A stretch of 64,000 bases of DNA from Cytobacillus dafuensis (GCF_007995155.1 NZ_CP042593.1:600001-664000), one strand, 5' to 3'; shown: positions 32,374 through 43,760, counted from the stretch's first letter. Translations and numbers: made by a program. The notes: a model not told the origin generated them from the sequence alone.

Positions 32374-32492
32374 ATGTTTAATGTTTGCACTTTAATAAGA
32401 AGTCCGACCTAAAGTTGGAAGGTTTCCATATTAATGTTCAGCATTTTTTGCTTGGTATCATAAAATCATGTAAACTATACAAAGAAGATATT

Positions 32493-32519
32493 CCTTAGGA
32501 TTTATCCTAAGGTTTTTTT
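32493..32519 (+). terminator. Second terminator
   Basis: CCTTAGGA/TCCTAAGG stem, TTTA loop, seven T. No gene lies between it and the previous terminator; the stretch 32374-33063 holds only this and two repeats. Confidence 0.85.
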
Positions 32520-32540
32520 GGCTATAAGGAAAGTTTAAGT

Positions 32541-32760
32541 TTATCACAGATTAACGGGCAGTAAGACCCCCACTACAAGGTTGCGAGAGAATCAAAGAAA
32601 CCTAAGTGGGGGATCGACTGCCCGTAAAGGCCCATAAAATGAACACAGACTAAAAGCGCCACATCGTGTGGCAACGTCTGCGTGACCCACTTCCTGTGGG
32701 CCGCAACTAACCATCAGTGGGGGATGAAAGAAAACCCCTACTGATGGAAGTTTCACTTTA
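32541..32760 (+). repeat. Structured repeat family A, copy 3 (module X only)
   Basis: TTATCACAGATTAACGGGCA at the left, GTTTCACTTTA at the right. Module X (about 32638-32703) is present with GCCACATCGTGTGGC and CCCACTTCCTGTGGG; module Y is absent and replaced by AAAG. Confidence 0.85.
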
Positions 32761-32767
32761 TTAACAT

Positions 32768-32871
32768 GCTAAAGTAAAATTGAAATTTTGTTTATGTCTC
32801 TGCTAAAAATGTTACATAAGAAAGACTAGGGCATCCGCCGGAAGGAATTGGCGAATACCAAGTCTTTCTAA
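32768..32871. repeat. Structured repeat family D, copy 2
   Basis: GCTAAAGTAAA then AGAAAGACTAGGGCATCCGC and GAATACCAAGTCTTTCT. AGAAAGACT pairs with AGTCTTTCT. Compared with 17750-17853 both sides of this stem changed together. As there, it sits beside another repeat, here joined to family A. Confidence 0.65.
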
Positions 32872-33063
32872 TTCATTCAGATGGAATTGAAAGTAAATGA
32901 ATAGCGGTGTGAGAAACAAAGATAATTTCATGCTGATAATATGATTAAAAGATAAATTAACTTCATTGTTATTGCTATAAGGAAAGTCTGCGGGTAGAAG
33001 AATGTAACATTATCAGCTAGTGTATATATCATTTTAAGACAAAATAAAGGTGATACAGTTAAA

Positions 33064-33519
33064 ATGAAACCATTTGAATTTATTTCGAGTAAACCTGAAG
33101 AAACCATTGAATTTTCTAAAAGTCTTGCGAAGCTACTAAAGGCTGGGGATGTTATTGCTCTTGAAGGCGACCTTGGTGCGGGGAAGACAACTTTTACGAA
33201 AGGTTTGGCCCTTGGATTAGAAATTAAAAAAAATGTAAACAGTCCCACCTTTACAATTATAAAAGAATATCAAGGCAGATTGCCTCTATATCATATGGAT
33301 GTGTATCGAGTAGAGGATTCATTTGAGGATCTTGGGTTTGATGAATATTTTGATGGTAATGGCGTAACCGTTGTGGAGTGGGCGCATTTAATTGCTGAGC
33401 AGCTTCCTGAGGAGCTATTAACGATTTATTTATATCTTGGTGAAAATGGTTCAAGAAGGCTTGTTCTAGAACCAAAAGGACAAAGATATGAGGAGCTATG
33501 TAAGGAGATATTATTATGA
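33064..33519 (+). CDS. tsaE: tRNA t6A biosynthesis ATPase TsaE
   Basis: 151 residues. Walker A GDLGAGKTTFTKG, the switch-like SPTFTIIKEYQG, Walker B-like LYHMDVYR and a late VTVVEWAHL are the TsaE (YjeE) hallmarks. It works with TsaB and TsaD to put threonylcarbamoyl on A37 of ANN-decoding tRNAs. The stop overlaps tsaB by ATGA. In B. subtilis thiL precedes it; here two repeats do. Confidence 0.96.
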   Translation: MKPFEFISSKPEETIEFSKSLAKLLKAGDVIALEGDLGAGKTTFTKGLALGLEIKKNVNSPTFTIIKEYQGRLPLYHMDVYRVEDSFEDLGFDEYFDGNGVTVVEWAHLIAEQLPEELLTIYLYLGENGSRRLVLEPKGQRYEELCKEILL

Positions 33520-34220
33520 AGGTTCTTTCAATCGATACATCCAATTACACATTAGGTGTTGCACTATTAGATGGAGATCAAGTAAAAGGGGAATATATTA
33601 CAAATTTAAAAAAGAATCATTCCGTAAGGGTCATGCCAGCTATAGAATCTTTAATGAATGATTGTGATATGAAGCCTGCTGATCTTGAAAAAATTGTTGT
33701 GGCAAAAGGGCCAGGTTCTTATACGGGTGTGAGAATTGGGGTTACAATAGCAAAAACATTAGCTTGGACATTAAACATTCCTTTAGTTGGTGTATCAAGT
33801 CTTGAGGGGTCTGCAGCATCAGCTGGCAGATATTTTGATGGATGCATTTCTCCACTATTTGATGCGCGCAGAGGACAAATTTATACTGGCCTATATCAGT
33901 TCCAGCAAGGACAATTATATTCAATTCAGAAGGACCAACTTTTATTATCAATGGATTGGGCAGCTATTCTAAAAGAACGTGATGAAAAAATACTTTTCAT
34001 CGGCAATGATTTACCAATTCATCAACCTATTATTGAAGAGATTCTTGGAGACCAAGCAGTATTTGCTGAAATCACTGAGCAAAATCCTCGCCCATCAGAA
34101 CTAGCATTATTAGGACGGGATAGAGATGGAGAGGATATTCATTCTTTTGTTCCAAATTATATTCGTTTAGCTGAGGCAGAATCAAATTGGATCAAAGCAA
34201 ATAAAGAAAAAAAGATTTAA
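33516..34220 (+). CDS. tsaB: t6A biosynthesis scaffold TsaB
   Basis: 234 residues of the ASKHA fold. It begins MKVLSIDTSNYTLGVALLDG and has KGPGSYTGVRIGVTIAKTLA and PLFDARRGQIYTGLYQ, typical TsaB. It lacks the metal-binding histidines of TsaD and acts as the dimer partner. It overlaps tsaE by four bases and is followed by rimI at 18 bp. Confidence 0.95.
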   Translation: MKVLSIDTSNYTLGVALLDGDQVKGEYITNLKKNHSVRVMPAIESLMNDCDMKPADLEKIVVAKGPGSYTGVRIGVTIAKTLAWTLNIPLVGVSSLEGSAASAGRYFDGCISPLFDARRGQIYTGLYQFQQGQLYSIQKDQLLLSMDWAAILKERDEKILFIGNDLPIHQPIIEEILGDQAVFAEITEQNPRPSELALLGRDRDGEDIHSFVPNYIRLAEAESNWIKANKEKKI

Positions 34221-34238
34221 GGATAAGGAAGTAACAAT

Positions 34239-34688
34239 ATGAATAAATCTTTAACTTTTCGATTATTGAATGAAAATGATGTTGATGAGATCCATGAAAT
34301 TGAGCTTGCATCTTTTTCTATGCCGTGGACGAAAGAGGCATTTTATAATGAATTTACACAAAATAAATTTGCTGTTTATGTAGGCTTAGAAGATGACGGG
34401 AAAATCATTGGCTATTGTGGTGTATGGATTGTCCTTGATGAGGCTCATATTACAAATGTTGCGATTCTGCCTCAATACCGCGGGATGAAACTGGGTGAAG
34501 CCTTAATGAGAAATGTAATGGAGGTAGCCGCCAATAACGGAGCTAAGACGATGACTCTTGAGGTCCGTGTTACCAATCATGTCGCGCAATCTCTTTATCG
34601 CAAGCTAGGATTTCAAGATGGTGCAATCAGAAAGAATTATTATACAGATAATCAAGAGGATGCTTTAGTAATGTGGGTGAATTTATAA
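34239..34688 (+). CDS. rimI: Ribosomal protein S18-alanine N-acetyltransferase RimI
   Basis: 149-residue GNAT protein. [20 protein letters not shown] is the acetyl-CoA motif A and [20 protein letters not shown] the RimI-typical motif B with Asn and Tyr. RimI acetylates the N-terminus of S18 in E. coli. It sits in the conserved tsaE-tsaB-rimI-tsaD operon, and its stop TAA shares a base with the tsaD ATG. Confidence 0.95.
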   Translation: MNKSLTFRLLNENDVDEIHEIELASFSMPWTKEAFYNEFTQNKFAVYVGLEDDGKIIGYCGVWIVLDEAHITNVAILPQYRGMKLGEALMRNVMEVAANNGAKTMTLEVRVTNHVAQSLYRKLGFQDGAIRKNYYTDNQEDALVMWVNL

Positions 34689-35710
34689 TGGGAAAAGATC
34701 AATGGATAATGGGAATAGAAACAAGCTGTGATGAAACATCAGTAGCAATTGTTAAAAACGGACGGGAAATTGCTTCAAATGTAGTAGCTTCACAAATAGA
34801 AAGTCACAAACGATTTGGAGGCGTTGTTCCCGAAATTGCTTCACGTCATCATGTGGAACAAATAACGATTGTGCTTGAAGAAGCATTAAATCAGGCTAAT
34901 ATTAGCTTTGCTGATTTAGATGCGATCACAGTAACAGAAGGTCCTGGATTAGTGGGAGCACTTCTTATCGGTGTTAACGCAGCCAAAGCGGTCGCTTTTG
35001 CACATGGAATTCCATTAATCGGGGTACATCATATTGCAGGCCATATTTATGCGAATCGTCTCGTTGCTGAGATGGAATTTCCATTGCTTTCACTTGTTGT
35101 TTCAGGAGGACATACAGAGCTTGTCTTTATGAAGGAGCATGGACATTTTGAAGTAATTGGTGAAACTAGAGATGATGCTGCAGGCGAGGCGTATGATAAA
35201 GTTGCAAGAACTTTAAGCCTGCCTTATCCTGGAGGACCTCATATTGATCGTCTTGCTCAAGAAGGAGAGCCTATCATCCCTCTACCAAGAGCATGGCTAG
35301 AGGAAGGATCCTATGATTTTAGTTTTAGTGGATTAAAATCAGCAGTTATCAACACAGTCCACAATGCGGAACAGCGTGGGGAAAAGATATCCCCAGAAGA
35401 TTTGGCAGCAAGCTTTCAACAAAGCGTCATTGATGTGCTCGTAACAAAAACGGTTAATGCAGTTCAGGAATATAAAGTAAAACAAGTATTGTTAGCTGGC
35501 GGTGTGGCTGCAAATAAAGGTTTACGTGCCGCTTTGCAGGAAGTTTTTGAAAATTCAACAGATATTCAGCTCATTATTCCGCCTCTATCCTTATGTACGG
35601 ACAATGCAGCTATGATTGCTGCAGCAGGGAGTATCTTATTCGAAAAAGGGATTCGGTCAACGATGGCACTGAATGCCAATCCAGGCCTCGATATTTCTAT
35701 CCACAACTAA
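34688..35710 (+). CDS. tsaD: tRNA threonylcarbamoyltransferase TsaD
   Basis: 340 residues. It transfers threonylcarbamoyl to A37 of tRNA with TsaB and TsaE. The metal histidines are in [14 protein letters not shown] (about 113-119); [25 protein letters not shown] and [13 protein letters not shown] are family signatures. The start ATG 34688 overlaps the rimI stop (TAATG). A DnaA-box cluster follows directly. Confidence 0.96.
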   Translation: MGKDQWIMGIETSCDETSVAIVKNGREIASNVVASQIESHKRFGGVVPEIASRHHVEQITIVLEEALNQANISFADLDAITVTEGPGLVGALLIGVNAAKAVAFAHGIPLIGVHHIAGHIYANRLVAEMEFPLLSLVVSGGHTELVFMKEHGHFEVIGETRDDAAGEAYDKVARTLSLPYPGGPHIDRLAQEGEPIIPLPRAWLEEGSYDFSFSGLKSAVINTVHNAEQRGEKISPEDLAASFQQSVIDVLVTKTVNAVQEYKVKQVLLAGGVAANKGLRAALQEVFENSTDIQLIIPPLSLCTDNAAMIAAAGSILFEKGIRSTMALNANPGLDISIHN

Positions 35711-35754
35711 AACATTGATAGGTAATAGTCCTCATTAAATGGGGACTATTTTCA

Positions 35755-35889
35755 TGTGGATAAAAATAGGAATACACGTATTTAATTGTGTATAATGTGG
35801 ATAAAAACACAATAAATTGTGGATAATGTGGAGAAGTCTGTGGAATCCCTCTATTTCAGTCCATTATATGTGAATATTTTTGTGGATAA
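35755..35889. promoter_or_regulatory. Cluster of DnaA boxes downstream of tsaD
   Basis: TGTGGATAA (reverse of TTATCCACA) occurs at 35755, 35796, 35818 and 35881; TGTGTATAA, which also fits TTATNCACA, is at 35787; a one-mismatch TGTGGAGAA is at 35827. All are in the same orientation, with 35787/35796 and 35818/35827 directly abutting. Confidence 0.85.
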
Positions 35890-35895
35890 GAAAAA

Positions 35896-35927
35896 GACCA
35901 AGAGGGAGAATCTCCTGGTCGATTTTC
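35896..35927. terminator. Bidirectional terminator between tsaD and ydiF
   Basis: GACCAAGAGGGAGA pairs imperfectly with TCTCCTGGTC; GATTTTCT follows on plus and CTTTTTCTT on minus. Confidence 0.75.
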
Positions 35928-35940
35928 TAAAAATCTTTCA

Positions 35941-37863
35941 TTAATCAGCAAGTACTGTCCACTCTTCAACTAATGCTTCTAATTTAGCCTTCGTTTCGTT
36001 ATTCTCTTTTGTAATCTCCATGACTCTTTCATGGTCTTGATACACATCGGGTTCGCAGAGGAGTTGCTCAAATTCAGCAATTTTCATTTCTAACGCTTCA
36101 ATTTGTTTCTCGACTTCTTCTAGTCTTCTTTGTCTCTGTCTTTCAATTTTTTTAGCTTCCTTATCCATTTGATAAGAGCTTTTTTCTTGATTTACTTGCT
36201 GTGGAGAAGAAGGAATTTTAGATGAAGCCAGTGTTTTTAACTCTTCTTGTTCTTGCTTTTTTTCAACATAATAATCGTAATCACCTAGATATTCAGTCGC
36301 TCCCTTTTCACTAAGCTCAAGAACTTTGGTTGTAATTCGATTAATAAAGTAACGGTCGTGGGATACAAATAGAATGGTACCAGGGTAATCAATTAATGCA
36401 TTCTCTAGAATTTCTTTACTATCTAAATCAAGATGGTTTGTAGGCTCGTCCAGGATTAAGAAATTAGCCTTTTGCATCATTAACTTAGCTAAGGCTAGAC
36501 GCGCCTTCTCACCTCCGCTTAATGTTGAGACTGTTTTTAAGACGTCATCTCCAGAGAAAAGAAAGTTACCTAACACGGTCCGAATTTCTTTTTCTGGTTT
36601 TAGTGGATAATCGTCCCAAAGCTCGTTAAGCACACGCTTATTCGATGTAAGCTCAGCCTGTTCTTGATCGTAATAGCCAATAGCTACATTTGAACCGAAG
36701 TTCAGATCACCTTCAAGAAGGGGCAGCTTGTTGATAATAGTTTTTAAAAGTGTGGATTTGCCAATTCCGTTTGGACCAACAAGGGCAAAGCTTTCACCCC
36801 GAGTGATACGGAAAGAAATATCCTTTGAAATCATCTCTCCACTATAACCGACAGCAACAGAATGAGCCTTCAATACTTCATTCCCTGATTGTTTATCAAT
36901 TTGGAATCCAAATGAAGCTGATTTTTCATCACCAAGTGGACGATCCATTAGGTCCATTCTTTCTAGCTGTTTTCTTCTGCTTTGCGCTCTTTTTGTCGTG
37001 GAGGCTCTCGCTAGATTACGCTGAATAAAATCCTGCAGCTTAGCTACTTCTTCCTGCTGTTTCTCATAGAGCTTCATTTCGCGTTCATAGTTTGCGGCCA
37101 TTTGGTCAAGATAGGAGCTGTAGTTCCCTAAATATTTTCGAATTTGATTTCTTGATAATTCATACACCTGTGTAACGACTTTATCTAAAAAGTATCGATC
37201 ATGGGAGACGATTAGAATGGCTCCATCGTATCCTTGTAAATATTGCTCTAGCCAGGATAATGTATCAATATCTAAATGGTTCGTAGGCTCGTCCAATATT
37301 AATATATCGGGTTTCTTTAATAACAGTTTTCCTAAAGCAAGCCTTGTTTTCTGTCCGCCGCTTAATGTAGATATTTTTGTATCATAACTAAAGGATTGGA
37401 AATTCAATCCGTGAAGGACAGAGCGGATGTCTGATTCGTATTGATAGCCTCCTAATTCTTTAAATTGAACCTGCCGTTCGTCATACTCTTTTAAAATTCG
37501 ATCATAATCTTCCTGATTTGCCATTGCTTCAGGCTCAGACATTCTCTCTTCAAGCCTGCGTAAATTCTTCTCGAGCTTTTGCAAATGATCGAATACAGTT
37601 AGCATTTCGTCCCAAATCGAACGCTCGGATTCAAGGCCTGTATTTTGTGCTAGATAGCCAATTTCTACTTCCTTTGGCTTGATAATATCTCCAGAATCAT
37701 GGGACATTTGACCAGCAATAATTTTTAAAAGTGTGGATTTACCGGCTCCATTGCGTCCAACAAGGGCAATTCTGTCGCGAGTTTGTACTTCAAGCTTTAT
37801 ATTCGATAAAATAACTTCGGCACCGAAGTTTTTTATTAATTGATTGACTTGTAATAAAATCAT
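35941..37863 (-). CDS. ydiF: ABC-F family ATPase YdiF
   Basis: 640 residues with two ABC cassettes and no membrane segment. Walker A GRNGAGKST and GPNGIGKST, signatures LSGGQKTRLAL and LSGGEKARLAL, Walker B ILDEPTNHLD in both. The linker between them is helical and basic, including FIQRNLARASTTKRAQSRRK. A charged C-terminal coiled coil follows, about residues 550-635. ABC-F proteins act on the ribosome, some giving antibiotic resistance; the resistance role is not shown here. It lies at the ydiF place between tsaD and moaC. Confidence 0.94.
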   Translation of the reverse strand: MILLQVNQLIKNFGAEVILSNIKLEVQTRDRIALVGRNGAGKSTLLKIIAGQMSHDSGDIIKPKEVEIGYLAQNTGLESERSIWDEMLTVFDHLQKLEKNLRRLEERMSEPEAMANQEDYDRILKEYDERQVQFKELGGYQYESDIRSVLHGLNFQSFSYDTKISTLSGGQKTRLALGKLLLKKPDILILDEPTNHLDIDTLSWLEQYLQGYDGAILIVSHDRYFLDKVVTQVYELSRNQIRKYLGNYSSYLDQMAANYEREMKLYEKQQEEVAKLQDFIQRNLARASTTKRAQSRRKQLERMDLMDRPLGDEKSASFGFQIDKQSGNEVLKAHSVAVGYSGEMISKDISFRITRGESFALVGPNGIGKSTLLKTIINKLPLLEGDLNFGSNVAIGYYDQEQAELTSNKRVLNELWDDYPLKPEKEIRTVLGNFLFSGDDVLKTVSTLSGGEKARLALAKLMMQKANFLILDEPTNHLDLDSKEILENALIDYPGTILFVSHDRYFINRITTKVLELSEKGATEYLGDYDYYVEKKQEQEELKTLASSKIPSSPQQVNQEKSSYQMDKEAKKIERQRQRRLEEVEKQIEALEMKIAEFEQLLCEPDVYQDHERVMEITKENNETKAKLEALVEEWTVLAD

Positions 37864-37974
37864 TTTTTTTCACCTCTATGTTATAGAGATAGTGTAACCC
37901 ATTCATATATGATGGGCAATAAAGGAGTGTTTGTGTGAGAAGCACTCTCTTAAAATTTTTTATTTACTGTGTGG

Positions 37975-38189
37975 TTATCGCAGATTAACGGGCAGTAAGA
38001 CCCCCATTTCAAGGATTCGCGTATGCAAAGAAGAGTAAGTGGGGGATCAACTGCCCGTAAATGCCCGATTGGTTCAACTAACCATCAGTGGGGGATGAAG
38101 GCCGACTAAGAACGCCACGTCCTGTGGTAACGTCGGCACTAGCACGTCCTGTGCGTCGAAAAACCCCCACTGATGGAAGTTTCACTTTA
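37975..38189 (+). repeat. Structured repeat family A, copy 4 (module Y only)
   Basis: Both long stems plus module Y (about 38100-38158: GCCACGTCCTGTGG and GCACGTCCTGTGC). Module X is absent and replaced by ATTGGTTC, as in copy 2. Confidence 0.85.
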
Positions 38190-38250
38190 TTTAAACATAT
38201 AATTTCTCTATAATAGTCGTGTTAGTAAGGATTTCCTAATCAAATCTTAT

Positions 38251-38268
38251 TTGTGAAAAGCCTTACAA
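38251..38268. promoter_or_regulatory. Candidate Rex operator
   Basis: TTGTGAAAAGCCTTACAA; the left half matches the Rex consensus TTGTGAA fully, the right half 5 of 7. It lies 53 bp before moaC-rex, so autoregulation is possible. Confidence 0.4.
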
Positions 38269-38320
38269 TGTTTACACATTTGGATAAAAATAGTGTATGA
38301 TTTGATTGTGAGGTGTTATT

Positions 38321-38809
38321 ATGACTGAGTTTACACATTTTAATCAAGAAGGCAGAGCAAAAATGGTCGATGTTAGTGATAAGCCGGAAACGGTTCGTAC
38401 GGCGATTGCTCACTCAAGTATTACAGTTAATAAAGAAATATATGAAAATATTGCTTCGAATAAAATGAAAAAAGGCGATGTACTTGCGGTTGCCCAGGTT
38501 GCGGGTGTAATGGCTTGCAAGAAAACGTGGGAAATCATCCCTATGTGCCATCCGATTCCACTAACTGGAGTGGATATTTCATTCTCATGGAAGATTGTAC
38601 AAGATGAGTACATACTTTTTATTACTGCTACTGTCAAAACAAAGGGTAACACAGGTGTAGAGATGGAAGCGCTAACAGCTGCATCTGTATGTGCGCTTAC
38701 CGTATATGATATGTGTAAAGCGGTTGATAAAGGGATGGTTATCGGTAAAACGTATTTAGTTGAAAAAACTGGTGGTAAGAATGGAGATTTTAAGCGAGAG
38801 ATTGAATAG
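38321..38809 (+). CDS. moaC: Cyclic pyranopterin monophosphate synthase MoaC
   Basis: 162 residues. It acts in the first stage of molybdenum cofactor synthesis, after MoaA. Signatures [34 protein letters not shown] and [24 protein letters not shown] helices are complete, including the active-site K-x-x in [10 protein letters not shown]. No other moa gene is in the window. rex begins 27 bp downstream, as in B. subtilis ydiG-ydiH. Confidence 0.95.
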   Translation: MTEFTHFNQEGRAKMVDVSDKPETVRTAIAHSSITVNKEIYENIASNKMKKGDVLAVAQVAGVMACKKTWEIIPMCHPIPLTGVDISFSWKIVQDEYILFITATVKTKGNTGVEMEALTAASVCALTVYDMCKAVDKGMVIGKTYLVEKTGGKNGDFKREIE

Positions 38810-38835
38810 TTAGAATTTGGAGAGGAGATACATAT

Positions 38836-39483
38836 ATGGCAAGTGAATCAATGAAAATTCCACAAGCAACTGCAAAACGTCTCCCTTTATATTATCGTTT
38901 TCTTAAAAATTTGCATGCTTCTGGAAAGCAGAGGGTATCATCGGCAGAATTAAGTGATGCTGTAAAGGTTGATTCTGCAACGATAAGAAGGGACTTCTCT
39001 TATTTCGGAGCTTTAGGGAAAAAGGGGTATGGGTATAACGTCAATTACTTGCTCTCTTTTTTTCGGAAAACTTTGGATCAGGATGAACTGATAAAGGTAG
39101 CCCTTATAGGGGTTGGTAATTTAGGGACTGCGTTCTTGAATTATAATTTTCTTAAAAACAATAATACGAAAATTGAAGTTGCTTTTGATGTGGACGAGGG
39201 GAAGGTTGGAACCCATATTAGTGATGTCCCTATTTTTCATATGAATGATCTTGAAAAAGTCATCCAAGATCAACAGATTCAAGTAGTCATATTAACTGTT
39301 CCTGCTCCAGCAGCCCAATCAATTGCGGACAGAATTGCTCAAAGCCATGTGAAGGGCATTTTGAATTTTACACCAGCCCGGCTTTCGGTTCCACCTACAA
39401 TTAGAATTCACCATATCGATTTAGCAGTCGAGCTTCAATCACTTATCTACTTTTTAAAGCATTATCCAGCAGAAAATGATTAA
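38836..39483 (+). CDS. rex: Redox-sensing transcriptional repressor Rex
   Basis: 215 residues. An N-terminal winged helix ([20 protein letters not shown], then [20 protein letters not shown]) is followed by a Rossmann domain with [15 protein letters not shown]. Rex senses NADH/NAD+ and represses fermentation and respiration genes under oxidised conditions. In B. subtilis tatAy-tatCy follow; here a terminator and convergent ydiK follow instead. Confidence 0.96.
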   Translation: MASESMKIPQATAKRLPLYYRFLKNLHASGKQRVSSAELSDAVKVDSATIRRDFSYFGALGKKGYGYNVNYLLSFFRKTLDQDELIKVALIGVGNLGTAFLNYNFLKNNNTKIEVAFDVDEGKVGTHISDVPIFHMNDLEKVIQDQQIQVVILTVPAPAAQSIADRIAQSHVKGILNFTPARLSVPPTIRIHHIDLAVELQSLIYFLKHYPAEND

Positions 39484-39538
39484 TGCTTTCTAGAATCTAA
39501 GGCTGTAGCAATCATAATCCATATCCTAACCAAAAGAA

Positions 39539-39567
39539 ATGAGCCTCCACGAAGGCTCATTTTTTTG
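39539..39567. terminator. rex terminator
   Basis: ATGAGCCT/AGGCTCAT stem around CCACGA, followed by seven T. The ydiK stop lies within its tail on the other strand. Confidence 0.9.
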
Positions 39568-39763
39568 GTTGACTATTTTTTATTTTAAAGTGAAACGCAA
39601 CCAATCGTAAGCCTGTACCTAAGTCCATGGTTGCTATAATAATGAATAGATAGGTAAACATTCCCCAGGTTTGTTCATTTTGAGTATTCTGGATTGCCAT
39701 TAGGGTAAAGAGGATTCCAAGAATGATATAGATAATGCCTGAAAACAATGGTGTCCTTTTCAT
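39557..39763 (-). CDS. ydiK: Small membrane protein YdiK (DUF4305)
   Basis: 68 residues with two membrane helices, FSGIIYIILGILFTLMAIQ and WGMFTYLFIIIATMDLGTGL, and a basic tail. The sequence pattern matches Bacillus YdiK. Function unknown. It overlaps the end of ydiL by four bases, so it is translated in the same operon. Confidence 0.85.
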   Translation of the reverse strand: MKRTPLFSGIIYIILGILFTLMAIQNTQNEQTWGMFTYLFIIIATMDLGTGLRLVAFHFKIKNSQPKK

Positions 39764-40494
39764 AAAAATCCTCCAATAAAGCTTTGAATTTTTTCCATAT
39801 CCTTAAGCCAGTTTTCAATATTGTCTTTGTTTAGCTGCAGGATGACGACGAATGTATTCATTGCCACATGGGCAAAAATCGGTACGATGATGCGCTTTGT
39901 TTTGACATAGAGAAAGGCAAATGTAAAACCCATTGCAGAATATAAAAGGATATGTTCGATTTCGGCATGGGCAAGCGCGAAAATAACAGAGCTAATTAAA
40001 GCTGCCAGAAAAAAGTTCATTCTCTTGTGGAGCGAACCGAAAAGGATTTTTCGAAAAACAATTTCCTCTAAGATGGGACCGATCACAGAGCTGACAATGA
40101 TGATGATAGGTGAAGCTTGAATAAGCTGCATAATTTGCTGTGTGTTTTCAGAGCCCATTTCAATTCCAATTAAGCTCTCAATATTGGCTGCAATCGTTTG
40201 TGCGAAAAAAGCAAGGAAAACACCGCCAATGGCCCACGTAATAGAAGAAGCAGCAGAAGCTGAATTCCTCATTAAAGTGTGATCTTTCATTTCTTTTCGC
40301 AGCAATACTAAAGTGATGATTAATGTAATGGTAAAGCTGATCACAATCCATGAAGTTACCGAGATAATCTCCATTTCCTGCATACTTTTTCCTAAAAGGG
40401 TTCCGATATAAGCAACGAGCGGAACTCCAATGACGCCTGATAATTGCATGGTTATATAAACAATGAGAATGATCCAGTATTCTTTTTTCACCAA
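39760..40494 (-). CDS. ydiL: CPBP (Abi) family intramembrane metalloprotease YdiL
   Basis: 244 residues with about seven helices. Motif 1 EEIVFRKILFG holds the two catalytic glutamates and Arg; motif 2 is ALAHAEIEHIL (His) and motif 3 IFAHVAMNTF (His and Asn). CPBP proteases are related to CAAX-prenyl endopeptidases and to some bacteriocin-immunity proteins. The substrate is unknown. It is divergent from groES, as in B. subtilis. Confidence 0.92.
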   Translation of the reverse strand: MVKKEYWIILIVYITMQLSGVIGVPLVAYIGTLLGKSMQEMEIISVTSWIVISFTITLIITLVLLRKEMKDHTLMRNSASAASSITWAIGGVFLAFFAQTIAANIESLIGIEMGSENTQQIMQLIQASPIIIIVSSVIGPILEEIVFRKILFGSLHKRMNFFLAALISSVIFALAHAEIEHILLYSAMGFTFAFLYVKTKRIIVPIFAHVAMNTFVVILQLNKDNIENWLKDMEKIQSFIGGFL

Positions 40495-40645
40495 TTTATC
40501 TCCTTATTAATAGTGTACACTAAACTACATTTTACTCATAAAAAGGTACATGTTTCAAATAGTACACTCAAAATGAATTTTTGAATCTAAACTTAACTAT
40601 CGGTGAGGACATATAATTTTTTTTTGAAAAAATTGAGCTTCACTC

Positions 40646-40674
40646 TTGCAAATAGATAGGAGATTCTTTAATAT
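40646..40674 (+). promoter_or_regulatory. groESL promoter
   Basis: TTGCAA (40646-40651), 17 bp, TAATAT (40669-40674), followed ten bases on by CIRCE. Confidence 0.8.
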
Positions 40675-40684
40675 ATTAATTGTG

Positions 40685-40711
40685 TTAGCACTCAAGGTTA
40701 GAGAGTGCTAA
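40685..40711 (+). promoter_or_regulatory. CIRCE operator (HrcA site)
   Basis: Exact TTAGCACTC-N9-GAGTGCTAA. It overlaps the expected transcription start, so HrcA represses groESL until heat shock. Confidence 0.98.
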
Positions 40712-40749
40712 TAAAATAAATTACATATTTATTGAGGAGGTTGTTTCAC

Positions 40750-41034
40750 TTGTTAAAGCCACTAGGTGATCGAATTATTATCGAGCTTGTTGAAACTGAA
40801 GAAAAAACTGCAAGCGGCATCGTTTTGCCGGACACTGCTAAAGAAAAGCCTCAAGAAGGCAATGTTGTTGCTGTAGGAACTGGCCGCGTTCTTGAGAACG
40901 GTGAGCGTGTAGCCCTTGAAGTTGCTGAAGGCGACCGTATTATCTTCTCAAAATATGCTGGTACTGAAGTGAAGTACGAAGGCAAAGAATATTTAATTTT
41001 ACGCGAAAACGACATTCTTGCTGTTATCGGCTAA
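40750..41034 (+). CDS. groES: Co-chaperonin GroES
   Basis: 94 residues from a TTG start, beginning [20 protein letters not shown] and ending [14 protein letters not shown]. It forms the heptameric lid of GroEL; the mobile loop is [26 protein letters not shown] lies nine bases before TTG 40750, the same start as in B. subtilis; an upstream in-frame start would remove the ribosome site. The promoter and CIRCE are just upstream. Confidence 0.97.
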   Translation: MLKPLGDRIIIELVETEEKTASGIVLPDTAKEKPQEGNVVAVGTGRVLENGERVALEVAEGDRIIFSKYAGTEVKYEGKEYLILRENDILAVIG

Positions 41035-42724
<1,690 letters not shown>

Positions 42725-42806
42725 CTGCCTCTCAATCCCTTGATATGACTGGGTTTGTTGGTAAGATGAGAGTGGTTTGCTAACATTTTGCTAACATTGA
42801 GGTAAA

Positions 42807-43297
42807 TTAACGGAGGCTTCTCATGAGTTCAGCGAACTTTTGAGAGGCTTCTTTTTTCATTTCTTGGGTGACGTGAAGGTACACGTTTTTCGTAATCTGA
42901 TCATCGGTATGACCAAGCCTGTCCATAATTTGTTCGAGTGATACACCTGCCTCGGCTAGAAGCGATGTATGTGTATGGCGTAAAGAATGCGGTGTTAACT
43001 CAGGATTTTAGGTCAGCAATTTTAAGTAGCCTTACCATTCTGTTTTGTACAGTCTTGATGACAATGGGATTACCGTATTGTCGTTCCATTTTTGCAAAGA
43101 TAAAGTCCTCATTATGGTAAGTATCCCCTAACCGCTTGACGACTTCATCTTGAACATTTTTATGTTCCCTCAAAGCGCCTATTACCTCTTCATCGACAAT
43201 GATTTTTCGTCGTAATTTTCTAGTCTTTGGTGTAACAAGCTGATATTCCAAAGTATTATTCGTGGGATTGTAATAGGTTTTGGTGATGCTAATCGTC
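42807..43297 (-). pseudogene. Tyrosine integrase remnant 1
   Basis: The C-terminal ~160 residues of an integrase very like the one at 53022-54125: FQLVTPKTRK-type strand, FAKMERQYGNP, then after a one-base insertion near 43005 SLRHTHTSLLAEAGVSLEQI and MDRLGHTDDQITKNVY. The N-terminal two thirds are gone. Its reading end, EASQKFAELMRSLR, may show the intact C-terminus that the full-length copy has lost by a two-base change. Confidence 0.88.
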
Positions 43298-43514
43298 TAA
43301 TTTTTGACCAACTAAGCACATACCTAGGGGTATATCAATATGAAAAAAACAGTATATAGTTTTTTTGCATGGAATAGAAATATTTTTAAAAAGCTAAACA
43401 CCGTTACATCAATATGTCTGCCATTACCATCCAAGCCATGTGATGTGTGCAGTTAATAATATTTATGGCTTATTAATAAACCTGTAAACAAATGCTAACA
43501 TTTCTCTTCCGATT

Positions 43515-43560
43515 AGAGGCTTCTCATTAATTGAGCAAATTTATGAGAAGCCTCTTTTTT
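43515..43560 (+). terminator. Terminator at the end of integrase remnant 2
   Basis: AGAGGCTTCTCAT/ATGAGAAGCCTCT perfect stem followed by TTTTT. It overlaps the end of the integrase frame; degraded versions are at 42811 and 45217. It would stop transcription coming from groEL. Confidence 0.85.
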
Positions 43561-43760
43561 CATTTCTTTCGTAACATGAAGATAAACGTTCTTAGTAGTT
43601 TCATCATCACAGTGACCTAATTGATCCTCTAAGGCGTACTCTCGCTTTTGCAAGTAACGATGTATGCGAATGGAGCAAAGTGTGAGGTGTCAGCTCTGAA
43701 TTTAATTCTGCTAACTTCAGTAATCCCAAGTAAGAACCCTTCGTTGTCAGCATAAACTCC
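43520..43760 (-). pseudogene. Tyrosine integrase remnant 2
   Basis: LLKLAELNSELTPHTLLHSH and TSLLAKA are recognisable as the His-x-x-Arg box of an integrase, now with several frame breaks and the catalytic Arg lost. Only about 75 codons remain. It is more decayed than remnant 1. Confidence 0.75.
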
